Of a stretch of DNA of 64,000 nucleotides, positions 19,027 through 27,508 are shown in pieces. This DNA comes from Pseudomonas sp. WJP1 (GTDB lineage: Bacteria; Pseudomonadota; Gammaproteobacteria; Pseudomonadales; Pseudomonadaceae). A program made the position numbers and the translations under genes. The notes beneath the pieces were generated by a model. It had not been told where the DNA came from. It was given only the letters and a program-made list of their open reading frames with translations, and did no database searches. Numbering within the stretch: position 1 is the first letter of the stretch; each line of letters begins with the position of its first letter. The stretch covers positions 6,661,001 through 6,725,000 of the forward strand of contig NZ_CP110128.1 of the NCBI RefSeq assembly GCF_028471945.1. The letters are read 5' to 3'.

Positions 19027-20397
19027 GTGACTGAACTGAACAATCTTTGGCTGACAGAAGCCATCCGCCTGCGCGAAGAACACGCCGGCCCCCTGGAAGA
19101 TCTGGAAGCCAATCGCCTGGCCCGCAACGCCGGCGGCGATCTGCCGACACGCATTCAACGCCGCGCCCTGTGGCTGGCCGAACGCGATGGCTTGAGCGAA
19201 GCACTCAAACACTGGCTGCAAGGTGCGCGACTGGCGCTAATCGTATTGGCGGTACTGGCCGTGGTCAGCGGCGCGGGCCTGGCCTTTGCCGCCATGGGCG
19301 ACGGTCTGCACCCGGTGAATGTGTTCTGGGCGCTGGGCAGTCTGCTCGGGCTCAATCTGATCCTGCTGCTGAGCTGGGCCCTGGGCCTGGTGTTTGCCGG
19401 CGAACACGGCGCCAGTCTCGGCCGCTTGTGGTTGTGGCTGAGCGAAAAACTCGCCCGTGACGCCAAGGCCGCACAACTGGCGCCGGCCCTGCTGCTGTTG
19501 CTGCAACGCCAGAAACTCAATCGCTGGGCGATCGGCGTGCTGGTCAACAGCCTGTGGTTGCTCGCGATGCTCAGTGCTTTGGTGATTCTGCTGACGTTGA
19601 TGGCGACCCGGCGCTACGGCTTCGTCTGGGAAACCACCATCCTCAGCGCCGACACCTTTATTGCCGTGACCCAGGCCCTGGGTACGCTGCCGGCCTTGCT
19701 CGGGTTCAGCGTGCCCACCGAGGAGATGATCCGCGCCAGTGGCGACGCCGCATTGAACATCGAAAGCGCCCGCCAGGCCTGGGCCGCATGGCTGGTGGGC
19801 GTGTTGCTGATCTACGGCGTGGTGCCGCGCCTGGTGTTGGCGGTGTTTTGTTTGTGGCGCTGGAAGGCCGGCCGGAAAACCTTGCAGCTCGACCTGAACC
19901 TGCCCGGTTACGCGCAACTGCGCGAACGGCTGATGCCCACCAGTGAACGCCTGGGTGTCAGCGATGCCGCGCCGGCCGAACTCCCACGCGTTCAAGGCGG
20001 CGTCAGCGAACAGCTCAGCGATGGCGCACTATTGGTCGCCATCGAACTGGACGACGACCGCCCGTGGCCGCCGCAACTGCCCAAGAGCGTGAGCAACGCA
20101 GGCATCCTCGACAGCCGCGAATCGCGACACAAACTCCTCGAACAACTGAGCCGCTTTCCTCCTGCGCGCCTGGCGATCGCTTGCGATCCACGACGCTCGC
20201 CGGATCGCGGCAGCCTGGCGCTGATTGCCGAACTGGCCCGCAGCGCCAGCGCCACCCGCATCTGGTTGCTGCAGGCACCGCCCGGCGAAGCGCTGGATGC
20301 CGAACGCCTCGGCGACTGGCACGTGGCGCTGCAACAACTTGAGCTGCCGTTCGCCGATTGCGCACCGATGAACTGGCTGGAGACGGGTCATGACTGA
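19027..20397 (+). CDS. DUF2868 domain membrane protein
   Basis: A 456-residue protein starting at GTG (MTELNNLWLTEAIRLREEHA). Four or five hydrophobic segments lie between residues ~70 and 280 and a soluble C-terminal domain follows. It overlaps the downstream GTPase gene by 8 bp. The DUF2868/DUF3482 pair is conserved in pseudomonads, with no established function; a membrane-associated GTPase module is the reasonable inference. Confidence 0.82.
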   Translation: MTELNNLWLTEAIRLREEHAGPLEDLEANRLARNAGGDLPTRIQRRALWLAERDGLSEALKHWLQGARLALIVLAVLAVVSGAGLAFAAMGDGLHPVNVFWALGSLLGLNLILLLSWALGLVFAGEHGASLGRLWLWLSEKLARDAKAAQLAPALLLLLQRQKLNRWAIGVLVNSLWLLAMLSALVILLTLMATRRYGFVWETTILSADTFIAVTQALGTLPALLGFSVPTEEMIRASGDAALNIESARQAWAAWLVGVLLIYGVVPRLVLAVFCLWRWKAGRKTLQLDLNLPGYAQLRERLMPTSERLGVSDAAPAELPRVQGGVSEQLSDGALLVAIELDDDRPWPPQLPKSVSNAGILDSRESRHKLLEQLSRFPPARLAIACDPRRSPDRGSLALIAELARSASATRIWLLQAPPGEALDAERLGDWHVALQQLELPFADCAPMNWLETGHD

Positions 20398-21766
20398 CAC
20401 CAGAAAGCAGCCTCTGAAACTCGCGGTCGTCGGCCACACCAACGTCGGCAAAACCTCGTTGTTGCGCACCCTGACTCGCGATGTCGGTTTCGGCGAAGTG
20501 TCCCACCGCCCCAGCACCACGCGGCATGTCGAGGGCGCGCGGTTGTCGGTGGACGGCGAGCCGTTGCTGGATCTCTACGATACGCCGGGACTGGAAGACG
20601 CCATCGCCCTGCTCGACTACCTCGAACGCCTGGAGCGTCCCGGCGAGCGACTGGACGGCCCGGCACGACTGGCACGTTTTCTTGAGGGCAGCGAAGCCCG
20701 GCAGCGCTTCGAACAGGAAGCCAAGGTCCTGCGCCAGTTGCTGACGTCGGACGCCGGGCTCTATGTGATCGACGCCAGGGAACCGGTCCTCGCCAAGTAT
20801 CGCGATGAGCTGGAAGTGCTGGCCAGTTGTGGCAAACCGCTGCTGCCGGTGCTGAATTTTGTCAGCAGCGACAACCACCGTGAGCCGGCGTGGCGTGAAG
20901 CACTGGCGCGCCTGGGTTTGCATGCGCTGGTGCGTTTCGACAGCGTCGCGCCGCCGGAAGACGGCGAGCGTCGGCTCTATGAAAGCCTCGCGCTGCTACT
21001 GGAACATGCCCGTCCACAGCTTGAGCGATTGATTGCCGATCAACAGGCGCAACGCCTGGCGCGTCAGCAAAGTGCGGCGCGCTTGATCGCCGAGTTGTTG
21101 ATCGATTGCGCCGCCTGCCGCCGCAGTGTGGTCAGCGAGGCCGAACAGGAACAGCAAGCCATCAACGAACTGCGCAAAGCCGTTCGCCAGCGCGAACAAC
21201 GCTGCGTCGAAGACCTGCTCAAGCTCTATGCCTTCCGCCCACAGGACGCGGCGGCCAGCGACTTGCCGCTGCTCGATGGTCGCTGGGGCGACGACTTGTT
21301 CAACCCGGAAACCCTCAAGCAACTGGGCGTGCGAGTCGGCGGCGGGATCGCGGCCGGTGCGGCAGCCGGCGCCGGAGTCGACTTGCTGGTCGGCGGCATA
21401 ACACTCGGCGCAGCGGCACTGGCCGGTGCGATTGCCGGCGGCGCCCTGCAAACCGTGCGCAGTTATGGCGGTCGGTTGCTGGGCAAGATCAAGGGCCAGC
21501 GTGAGCTGACGGTCGATGACAACGTGCTGCGGCTGTTGGCGCTGCGCCAACGGCAACTGCTGCAAGCGCTGGATGCCCGTGGGCATGCGGCGATGGACAG
21601 CATCCAGGTCGCCACGCCCCAGGACAAGACCTGGCGCGAGGGCAAACTGCCGGAAGCGCTGAACAAGGCACGGGCGCATCCGCAGTGGTCGTCGCTCAAT
21701 GCGCATCCGAAGTTGAATCAGGCGGAACGGCAGGAACAGATCGAAGAATTGGCGCAGCAGTTGTAA
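20390..21766 (+). CDS. DUF3482 domain GTPase
   Basis: A 458-residue protein with an N-terminal Era/YfjP-like GTPase domain: P-loop GHTNVGKTSLLRTL, G3 DTPG in LYDTPGLEDAIALLD, and LPVLNF in the G4 region, where the usual NKxD is not clear. A glycine/alanine-rich membrane-prone stretch (GGIAAGAAAGAGVDLLVGG) lies at residues ~315-350. It is co-expressed with the DUF2868 membrane protein through an 8-bp overlap. Function unknown. Confidence 0.84.
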   Translation: MTDTRKQPLKLAVVGHTNVGKTSLLRTLTRDVGFGEVSHRPSTTRHVEGARLSVDGEPLLDLYDTPGLEDAIALLDYLERLERPGERLDGPARLARFLEGSEARQRFEQEAKVLRQLLTSDAGLYVIDAREPVLAKYRDELEVLASCGKPLLPVLNFVSSDNHREPAWREALARLGLHALVRFDSVAPPEDGERRLYESLALLLEHARPQLERLIADQQAQRLARQQSAARLIAELLIDCAACRRSVVSEAEQEQQAINELRKAVRQREQRCVEDLLKLYAFRPQDAAASDLPLLDGRWGDDLFNPETLKQLGVRVGGGIAAGAAAGAGVDLLVGGITLGAAALAGAIAGGALQTVRSYGGRLLGKIKGQRELTVDDNVLRLLALRQRQLLQALDARGHAAMDSIQVATPQDKTWREGKLPEALNKARAHPQWSSLNAHPKLNQAERQEQIEELAQQL

Positions 21767-21786
21767 ATGTTGGTGTACTCACTGCC

Positions 21787-21812
21787 CCCATCGCGAGCAG
21801 GCTCGCGATGGA
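21787..21812. repeat. Short REP palindrome
   Basis: CCATCGCGAGC / GCTCGCGATGG form an 11-bp perfect stem between the convergent GTPase and HD-oxygenase genes. Confidence 0.7.
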
Positions 21813-21832
21813 GGCACCTCGGTGTAGGGGTT

Positions 21833-22390
21833 TTATGCAGCCAGCAGACGCACCGCCTTTTCCTTCAAGATGCCAAGATCAATGACCGGCACATGCATCT
21901 CCTTGGCCAGCTCATCCCACTGGCGCATGCGCAGACTGACCGCGCACAACGGATCTTGCTCAAAGGCTTCAGCCTCAGCTTCAGTCATCACCCCGCCCTG
22001 ATACTCCAGCGTCCGGCGACTGGCTTCGCTCAAACGCTCGTAGTACCCCGGCTCCTTGAGCGTCAGGTAGCGCTTGGCTTGCACGTGGTACTCCACCAAC
22101 CGCGCCATGCGCTCGCTGAAGCCGACGCTGCGCAAGTAATCGGCGCCCAGCCGTTCATGGCTGACCACGCCAAAGCCGCCCATGTTCTCGGCGCCTTCGG
22201 CGCAGATGTGCCCGATGTCGTGGAAAAACGCGGCAAGCACCACTTCGTCATCGAAGCCCTCGGCCATCGCGCACTGCGCGGCCTGAGACATGTGCTCGAT
22301 TTGCGATACCGGTTCGCCGATGTAGTCGGCATCGCCGAAGCGCTCGTATAACGCGAAAACCTTGGCGACTGCTTGTTCGTTGGGGTTCAT
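21833..22390 (-). CDS. Phosphonate-degradation HD-domain oxygenase (PhnZ-like)
   Basis: A 185-residue HD-domain protein. The metal-binding signature AAFFHDIGHICAEGAENMGG matches PhnZ-type mixed-valent di-iron oxygenases, which cleave hydroxylated 2-aminoethylphosphonate to glycine and phosphate. It stands before and in line with a 2-aminoethylphosphonate-type ABC importer. A PhnY-like hydroxylase, which makes the PhnZ substrate, is not in this window. The HD motif is clear; the exact substrate is inferred from context. Confidence 0.75.
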   Translation of the reverse strand: MNPNEQAVAKVFALYERFGDADYIGEPVSQIEHMSQAAQCAMAEGFDDEVVLAAFFHDIGHICAEGAENMGGFGVVSHERLGADYLRSVGFSERMARLVEYHVQAKRYLTLKEPGYYERLSEASRRTLEYQGGVMTEAEAEAFEQDPLCAVSLRMRQWDELAKEMHVPVIDLGILKEKAVRLLAA

Positions 22391-22433
22391 CAGAAGTCTC
22401 GCGATGAAGTGAAATGAGTGCTGAATTATAGAC

Positions 22434-22528
22434 CGACTTCGCGGGCAAGCCTCGCTCCTACGGGTGACGTGTCGGTCGCGAATATTGCGTACGACACATC
22501 ACCTGTAGGAGCGAGGCTTGCCCGCGAA
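22434..22528. repeat. REP pair with extended palindrome
   Basis: Inverted REPs (CGCGGGCAAGCCTCGCTCCT and AGGAGCGAGGCTTGCCCGCG) flank a further inverted segment (GTGACGTGTCG / CGACACATCAC), so almost the whole 95 bp can fold into one hairpin. Confidence 0.85.
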
Positions 22529-22553
22529 GAAGCCCTCTCAGGCGCTGAAGATC

Positions 22554-23579
22554 TTACTTGGCCGCCACCTTCTCGGACTTACCGTCATACCGCTTGCGCC
22601 ACTCGCTCAAAATCTCATCGCGATTCTTCGACGCCCAGGCAAAGTCATTCTTGATCAACCGCTGTTCATAGTCAGCCGGCAACTCGGTCTGCGGCTTGGC
22701 GATACCAGGCTGTGCGAGTACGGCGAAGTTCTCTTTATAAAGCTCCATCGCCTCAGTACTGGCCGAAAAGTCCGCGAGCTTCTTCGCGGCGTCTTCATGT
22801 GGCGTGCCCTTGATCACGGCGGTGGCTTCGATCTCCCAGCCCAGGCCTTCCTTCGGCAGGATGATGTCCAGCGGCGCGCCCTGGCGCTTGAGCTGGACAG
22901 CCGGGTATTCAAAGGAAATGCCGATCGGGAATTCACCCGCCGCCGCCAGTTTGCAGGGCTTGGAACCGGAATGAACGTACTGGCCGATGTTCTGGTGCAA
23001 GCCGTCCATGTACGCCCAACCCTGCTTCTCGCCGAAGGTTTGCAGCCAGGCACTGACGTCGAGGAAACCGGTGCCGGACGACGCCGGGTTAGGCATGACG
23101 ATCTTGCCTTTGTACTCGGGTTTGGTCAGGTCTTGCCAGCTCACGGGCTTGGTCAGGCCCTGCTTTTCGGCTTCGACGGTGTTGAAGCAAATGGTCGCGG
23201 CCCACACGTCCATGCCGACCCAGGCTGGCGGGTTGGCGGCGTCGCGGTAGTTGCCGCCGATCTTGCCGAGGTCTTTCGGCGCATAGCTTTGCAGCATGCC
23301 TTGCTGGTCGAGGATCGCCAGGCTCGAAGCCGCCAGGCCCCACACGGCATCAGCCTGTGGGCGGTCTTTTTCGGCCAGCAGTTTGGCGGTGATGATCCCG
23401 GTGGAGTCACGCACCCATTTGATCTCGACGTCCGGGTTGGCCTTTTCGAACGCTTGCTTGTAGGTCTTGAGTTGTTCGGCTTCGAGGGCGGTGTACACCG
23501 TCAACTCGGTTTTCGCCGCAAAGGCGTTCAGGCTGAAAGCGGTGAGGACAGCAGCGGCCAGGGCCAGGGGCTTGAACAT
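22554..23579 (-). CDS. 2-Aminoethylphosphonate-type ABC transporter, periplasmic binding protein
   Basis: A 341-residue protein with a signal peptide (MFKPLALAAAVLTAFSLNAF then A). It is a bacterial extracellular solute-binding protein of the iron/thiamine/phosphonate class (ELTVYTALEAEQLKTYKQAF; VRDSTGIITAKLLAEKDRP). Downstream are the matching permease and ATPase, and the HD oxygenase is adjacent, which points to 2-aminoethylphosphonate; iron(III) or thiamine binders look similar. Expressed with the others on the minus strand. Confidence 0.8.
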   Translation of the reverse strand: MFKPLALAAAVLTAFSLNAFAAKTELTVYTALEAEQLKTYKQAFEKANPDVEIKWVRDSTGIITAKLLAEKDRPQADAVWGLAASSLAILDQQGMLQSYAPKDLGKIGGNYRDAANPPAWVGMDVWAATICFNTVEAEKQGLTKPVSWQDLTKPEYKGKIVMPNPASSGTGFLDVSAWLQTFGEKQGWAYMDGLHQNIGQYVHSGSKPCKLAAAGEFPIGISFEYPAVQLKRQGAPLDIILPKEGLGWEIEATAVIKGTPHEDAAKKLADFSASTEAMELYKENFAVLAQPGIAKPQTELPADYEQRLIKNDFAWASKNRDEILSEWRKRYDGKSEKVAAK

Positions 23580-23612
23580 GATCTTTTCCTGTAGTTGAGT
23601 TGAGAGGGTGAA

Positions 23613-25337
23613 TCAGTGACCAGGCGCGGTCTGCCGCCAGGCCTGCGAGCGACGCAGCAAACCGCGCGAAGCCCAGGCCAGCAGCAGGGACACGCCCGCC
23701 GAGGTGAACAGAATCAGGGTCGACATCGCCGCCGCACCGCCGACGTTGCCGGCGTCGTCCATGTTCAGCACCGCGACCGCCGCGAGGATGGTGTCGGGGC
23801 TGTAGAGGAAGATCGCTGCCGAGACGGTGGTCATGGCCGAGACGAACAGGTAGCGCACGATGTCCAGCAGCGCCGGCAGGCAAATCGGCACGGTGACCCG
23901 CAGGTAATGGCGGTACAGCGGCGCCTTGAGTGACAGCGCGGCAGCTTCGAACTCGGCATCGAGTTGGCGCAGCGCGGTGGTGGCGGTCATTTGTGCGGTG
24001 GTCAAATAATGCGCAATGGTGCACACCACCAGCAAGGTCATGGTCCCGTAGAGCACATGCAGCGGGTTGCCGGTGAGGTTGAAGAAGAAGACGTAACCCA
24101 GGCCCAGCACCAGGCCCGGCACCGCCATCGGTACGAAGCTGAGCATGCGCAGGGCCAGGTTCAACCCGCGCTGGCCTCGGGTTTTCTCCATCAGGTACGC
24201 ACCGGTGAAGATCAACAGGCTGCCGATCAGCGCCGTGCACAACGCCATCTTCACGCTGTTGCCGTAGGCCAGCCAGCCGCCACCCGCGGTGTCGTTGAAC
24301 TGGTAGTGGTTGAGCGACAGCGACAGGTTGTACGGCCAGAACTTCACCAGCGACGAGAACACCGCCATGCCGAACACCATCAGCAACGCGGCGCAGATCA
24401 GCAGCACAATCGCCAAGTAGCATCCGTCGCGCAGTTTCGATGGCGCCGGTTTGAAGACTTGTGCACGGCCGCTCATGGAGTCGCCATGACGCCGGCGCAG
24501 CCAGGCATCGACCCCGAAGCTGAACAGCGCCGGCAGCAACAGCACCATGCCGATCAACGCGCCGCGACCGAACTGCTGCTGGCCGACAACGGCTTTGTAG
24601 GCTTCCAGTGCCAGCACTTGATAATCGCCACCGACCACTACGGGTACGCCGAAGTCAGTGATGGTCAGGGTGAACACCAGGCAGAACGCAGCGAACACCG
24701 CCTGACGAGTCGCCGGCCAGGTGATGCTGCGAAAGGCTTTAGCCGGACTTGCGCCCATGCTGGAGGCGGCGTCGAACAGGCGCGCATCCGCCAAGGACAG
24801 TGCCGACAGCAAAATCATCAAGGCATGCGGAAAGGTGTAGATGACTTCACCCAGCACAATGCCCCAGAAGCCGTAGATATTGTCCGAGAGCAAGCCGCGC
24901 AGCATGCCCTGGTTGCCGAACAGGTAAACCAGAGCAATGCCGGGCAGCATCGATGGCGCCATCAATGGCAGCAGAGAAATGCCACGCCAGATGCCTTTGC
25001 CTGGAATCAATGTGCGTTGCAGGGCGTAGGCAAACAGGTAGGCCAGCGGTACGACAATGGCTGCAACGCTAAGGGAAACCTTGAGGCTGTTACCCAGCAA
25101 CCAGTGGAAATTGGCACTGGTTACCAGTTCCTTGGCTGCAACCCAGCCACCGCCCTGCCCGGCTTCGGAACTGAAGCCGCGCCAGAAAATGGCCAACAAC
25201 GGCATCAGTACCGCGACGCCAAGCAGCACCAGCAACAGGACTTTGCCGCCGACCACGAACAACCGGTCGCCGAGTTCGGCGCGGGACATCTGCCGCACCT
25301 GATTGTGCGGCAGCGCCACAGCGATGTTCGCATTCAT
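23613..25337 (-). CDS. ABC transporter permease, fused double-domain (2-AEP type)
   Basis: A 574-residue inner-membrane protein with about 12 hydrophobic segments and two binding-protein-dependent transport domains in tandem. An EAA-like loop is visible in each half (DAASSMGASPAKAFRSITWP and EFEAAALSLKAPLYRHYLRV). The fused form is typical of iron(III)/2-AEP importers. It overlaps the ATPase gene by 1 bp and precedes the binding protein by 33 bp, so it is one operon. Confidence 0.85.
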   Translation of the reverse strand: MNANIAVALPHNQVRQMSRAELGDRLFVVGGKVLLLVLLGVAVLMPLLAIFWRGFSSEAGQGGGWVAAKELVTSANFHWLLGNSLKVSLSVAAIVVPLAYLFAYALQRTLIPGKGIWRGISLLPLMAPSMLPGIALVYLFGNQGMLRGLLSDNIYGFWGIVLGEVIYTFPHALMILLSALSLADARLFDAASSMGASPAKAFRSITWPATRQAVFAAFCLVFTLTITDFGVPVVVGGDYQVLALEAYKAVVGQQQFGRGALIGMVLLLPALFSFGVDAWLRRRHGDSMSGRAQVFKPAPSKLRDGCYLAIVLLICAALLMVFGMAVFSSLVKFWPYNLSLSLNHYQFNDTAGGGWLAYGNSVKMALCTALIGSLLIFTGAYLMEKTRGQRGLNLALRMLSFVPMAVPGLVLGLGYVFFFNLTGNPLHVLYGTMTLLVVCTIAHYLTTAQMTATTALRQLDAEFEAAALSLKAPLYRHYLRVTVPICLPALLDIVRYLFVSAMTTVSAAIFLYSPDTILAAVAVLNMDDAGNVGGAAAMSTLILFTSAGVSLLLAWASRGLLRRSQAWRQTAPGH

Positions 25338-26413
25338 CAGGCAAACACCTGCAGGCTCTGTGGCGGCAAGGCCACCATGATCTGCTGCGCGCCAAGGCGC
25401 GGCATGGCTTCGGGTGCCAGTTCGGCCAACAGTGCGTGGCCAGGCAAGTGATCAAGCTCGAAGCTCATGCGGCAGCGGTTGCCCAGAAAGGTGATTTCAC
25501 GAACCTTGGCCGGAAACAGGTTTTCTTCATGTACCGGCGGATTGACGTTGATCGCTTCCGGGCGGCAGAACAATCGACCCGAGGCGTTTTTTGCGCTGCC
25601 GTCGGCCAAGCGCAGGTTCATTCCGCCGACCTGGGCGTGGCTGTCGCTGTTGCGGCTGAACGGCAACCAATTGCCCTGGCCGACGAACTCAGCCACGAAC
25701 GGCGTGGCCGGACGGTTGTAGATTTCCTGCGGCGTGGCGTACTGCTCGACCTTGCCGTTGTTCATCACGGCAATACGGTCGGCCATCAGCATCGCTTCGT
25801 CCTGATTGTGGGTGACCATCAGCGTGGTGATGCCGAGGCTGCGCTGCAGCTGGCGCAGTTCGGTACACAGGTGCTCACGCACGCGGGCATCGAGTGCCGA
25901 CATCGGTTCGTCCAGCAGCAACAGGGAAGGCGCCGGAGCCAAGGCGCGAGCCAGCGCTACGCGCTGCTGCTGCCCACCGGACAACTGGCCCGGGTACTTT
26001 TTCTCACTGCCGCTCAGGCCCACCAACTCCAGCATCTGACCGACGCGCTGACGCACCTGGTCGCGACCGCTGCCGGCCAGGCCGTAGGCGATGTTCGCTT
26101 CGACGGTGAGATTGGGAAACAGCGCGTAGGACTGAAACAGAATGCCGTAGTCCCGCGCCTGGGGCGCCAGGTGGGAAACGTCGCGATCGCCCAGATACAG
26201 CTCGCCACTGTCCTGTTTCTCCAGCCCGGCGATGCAACGCAGCAAGGTGGTCTTGCCGCAGCCCGACGGGCCCAACAGGCACACCAGTTCACCGGCCGCG
26301 ACGTCGAGGGAAACGTTATCCAGCGCGGTAAACGCGCCAAAGCGCTTCTGTACGCCACGTACCTTCATCGGGGCGCCGGGGTTGGTCAGGGCAGTTGTGA
26401 TCGAGTTGTTCAT
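25337..26413 (-). CDS. ABC transporter ATP-binding protein (2-AEP type)
   Basis: A 358-residue ATPase. Walker A is LGPSGCGKTT, the ABC signature LSGGQQQRVALARAL, and Walker B LLLLDEPMSALD. A C-terminal TOBE-like domain (residues ~250-358) is present, as in PotA/FbpC-type importers. It is the first gene of the importer operon in reading order, 216 bp after the LysR gene and a REP pair, from which it is read in the same direction. Confidence 0.87.
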   Translation of the reverse strand: MNNSITTALTNPGAPMKVRGVQKRFGAFTALDNVSLDVAAGELVCLLGPSGCGKTTLLRCIAGLEKQDSGELYLGDRDVSHLAPQARDYGILFQSYALFPNLTVEANIAYGLAGSGRDQVRQRVGQMLELVGLSGSEKKYPGQLSGGQQQRVALARALAPAPSLLLLDEPMSALDARVREHLCTELRQLQRSLGITTLMVTHNQDEAMLMADRIAVMNNGKVEQYATPQEIYNRPATPFVAEFVGQGNWLPFSRNSDSHAQVGGMNLRLADGSAKNASGRLFCRPEAINVNPPVHEENLFPAKVREITFLGNRCRMSFELDHLPGHALLAELAPEAMPRLGAQQIMVALPPQSLQVFA

Positions 26414-26536
26414 GGACGGACCTCATCTGGCAGATGAGGCCAATCCTAGGGTTGTAATGCGTCCGTCATGTGGCAGTAAGGCAAAAACCGCCGATAGTGG
26501 TATTCACGGATTTTGGTTGAGTAGCGCCTGTTGCGG

Positions 26537-26607
26537 CCTCATCGCTGGCAAGCCAGCTCCCACAGGTTTTGCACTATCCTGTGGGAGCTGGCTTGCCAGC
26601 GATGAGG
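26537..26607. repeat. REP-like inverted repeat
   Basis: GGCCTCATCGCTGGCAAGCC and GGCTTGCCAGCGATGAGGCC are perfect complements around a 20-30 bp loop, just after the LysR stop. Confidence 0.8.
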
Positions 26608-26628
26608 CCAGAACAGGCAATAGATATC

Positions 26629-27492
26629 TCAGGCGGGAGACATTTCCTGCGCCAACCCCAGAAACGCCGCCGGCAATCGTGCGTTTTTTCGCTCTTTGAG
26701 GCAGTACAGGTACTCCGGAATCTGCGGCGCATTCTCGATGGTCAGCACGCGCAATTGCGGATCGTGGGGCACTTCCTGCCGGGCAATGATGCTGATGCCG
26801 ATGTTGCGCAACACCGCCTCACGTATCGATTCGCGGCTGCCGATCTCCAGCAGCGGCCCGAAACTCACACCGGCGCTGGCGAGCAACTCTTCGGTCAAAC
26901 GACGAGTGGTCGAGCCCGATTCGCGCATCAACAAGGTATGCCCAGCCAATGCGCTGAGCGGCACGTGGTCGTGAACCGCCAGCGGATGATTGCGATGCAC
27001 CGCCAGCACCAGCGGATCGCTGCCGAGCACCCGGCGAATCAGTCGTGCATCCTCCAGCAGCTGCGAGGACGCCGCGACATCCACGCGGTATTCCTCCAGC
27101 GCTTCGAGCACCTGCTGGGAGTTGCCGATTTCCACCGACACTTCCACCTGCGGCAAGCGCTCGCGAAACGTCTTCACCAGATCGAGAATGTAATACGGCG
27201 CTGTGGCGGCGATGCGCAATGTGCCCTGGACCTGTCCGCTGTTGCGCAGGAAAAATTCGATCTCGGCTTCCTGCTGCAGCAGTGCCTTGACCATCGGCAA
27301 CAGCCGCGCGCCTTCATCGCTGACGCTGAGACGGCGGCCGCCACGGTAGAACAACTCAACCGAGTACTGGCTTTCCAGATTGCGAATCTGGGTGGTCACC
27401 GTGGGTTGGCTCAAGCCGAGCTTTTTCGCTGCCAGGGTAATGCTGCCCAGGCGGGCAACCATGTAAAACGCCTTCAGCTCGGCACTCAGCAC
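26629..27492 (-). CDS. LysR-family regulator
   Basis: A 287-residue LysR protein with an N-terminal HTH (LKAFYMVARLGSITLAAKKL, then GLSQPTVTTQIRNLE) and a periplasmic-binding-like effector domain. It lies directly upstream of the 2-AEP importer on the same strand, so it is the likely regulator of uptake or degradation; similar LysR genes accompany this importer in other pseudomonads. Effector unknown. Confidence 0.86.
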   Translation of the reverse strand: MLSAELKAFYMVARLGSITLAAKKLGLSQPTVTTQIRNLESQYSVELFYRGGRRLSVSDEGARLLPMVKALLQQEAEIEFFLRNSGQVQGTLRIAATAPYYILDLVKTFRERLPQVEVSVEIGNSQQVLEALEEYRVDVAASSQLLEDARLIRRVLGSDPLVLAVHRNHPLAVHDHVPLSALAGHTLLMRESGSTTRRLTEELLASAGVSFGPLLEIGSRESIREAVLRNIGISIIARQEVPHDPQLRVLTIENAPQIPEYLYCLKERKNARLPAAFLGLAQEMSPA

Positions 27493-27508
27493 AACCGTCC
27501 CTCATCGA

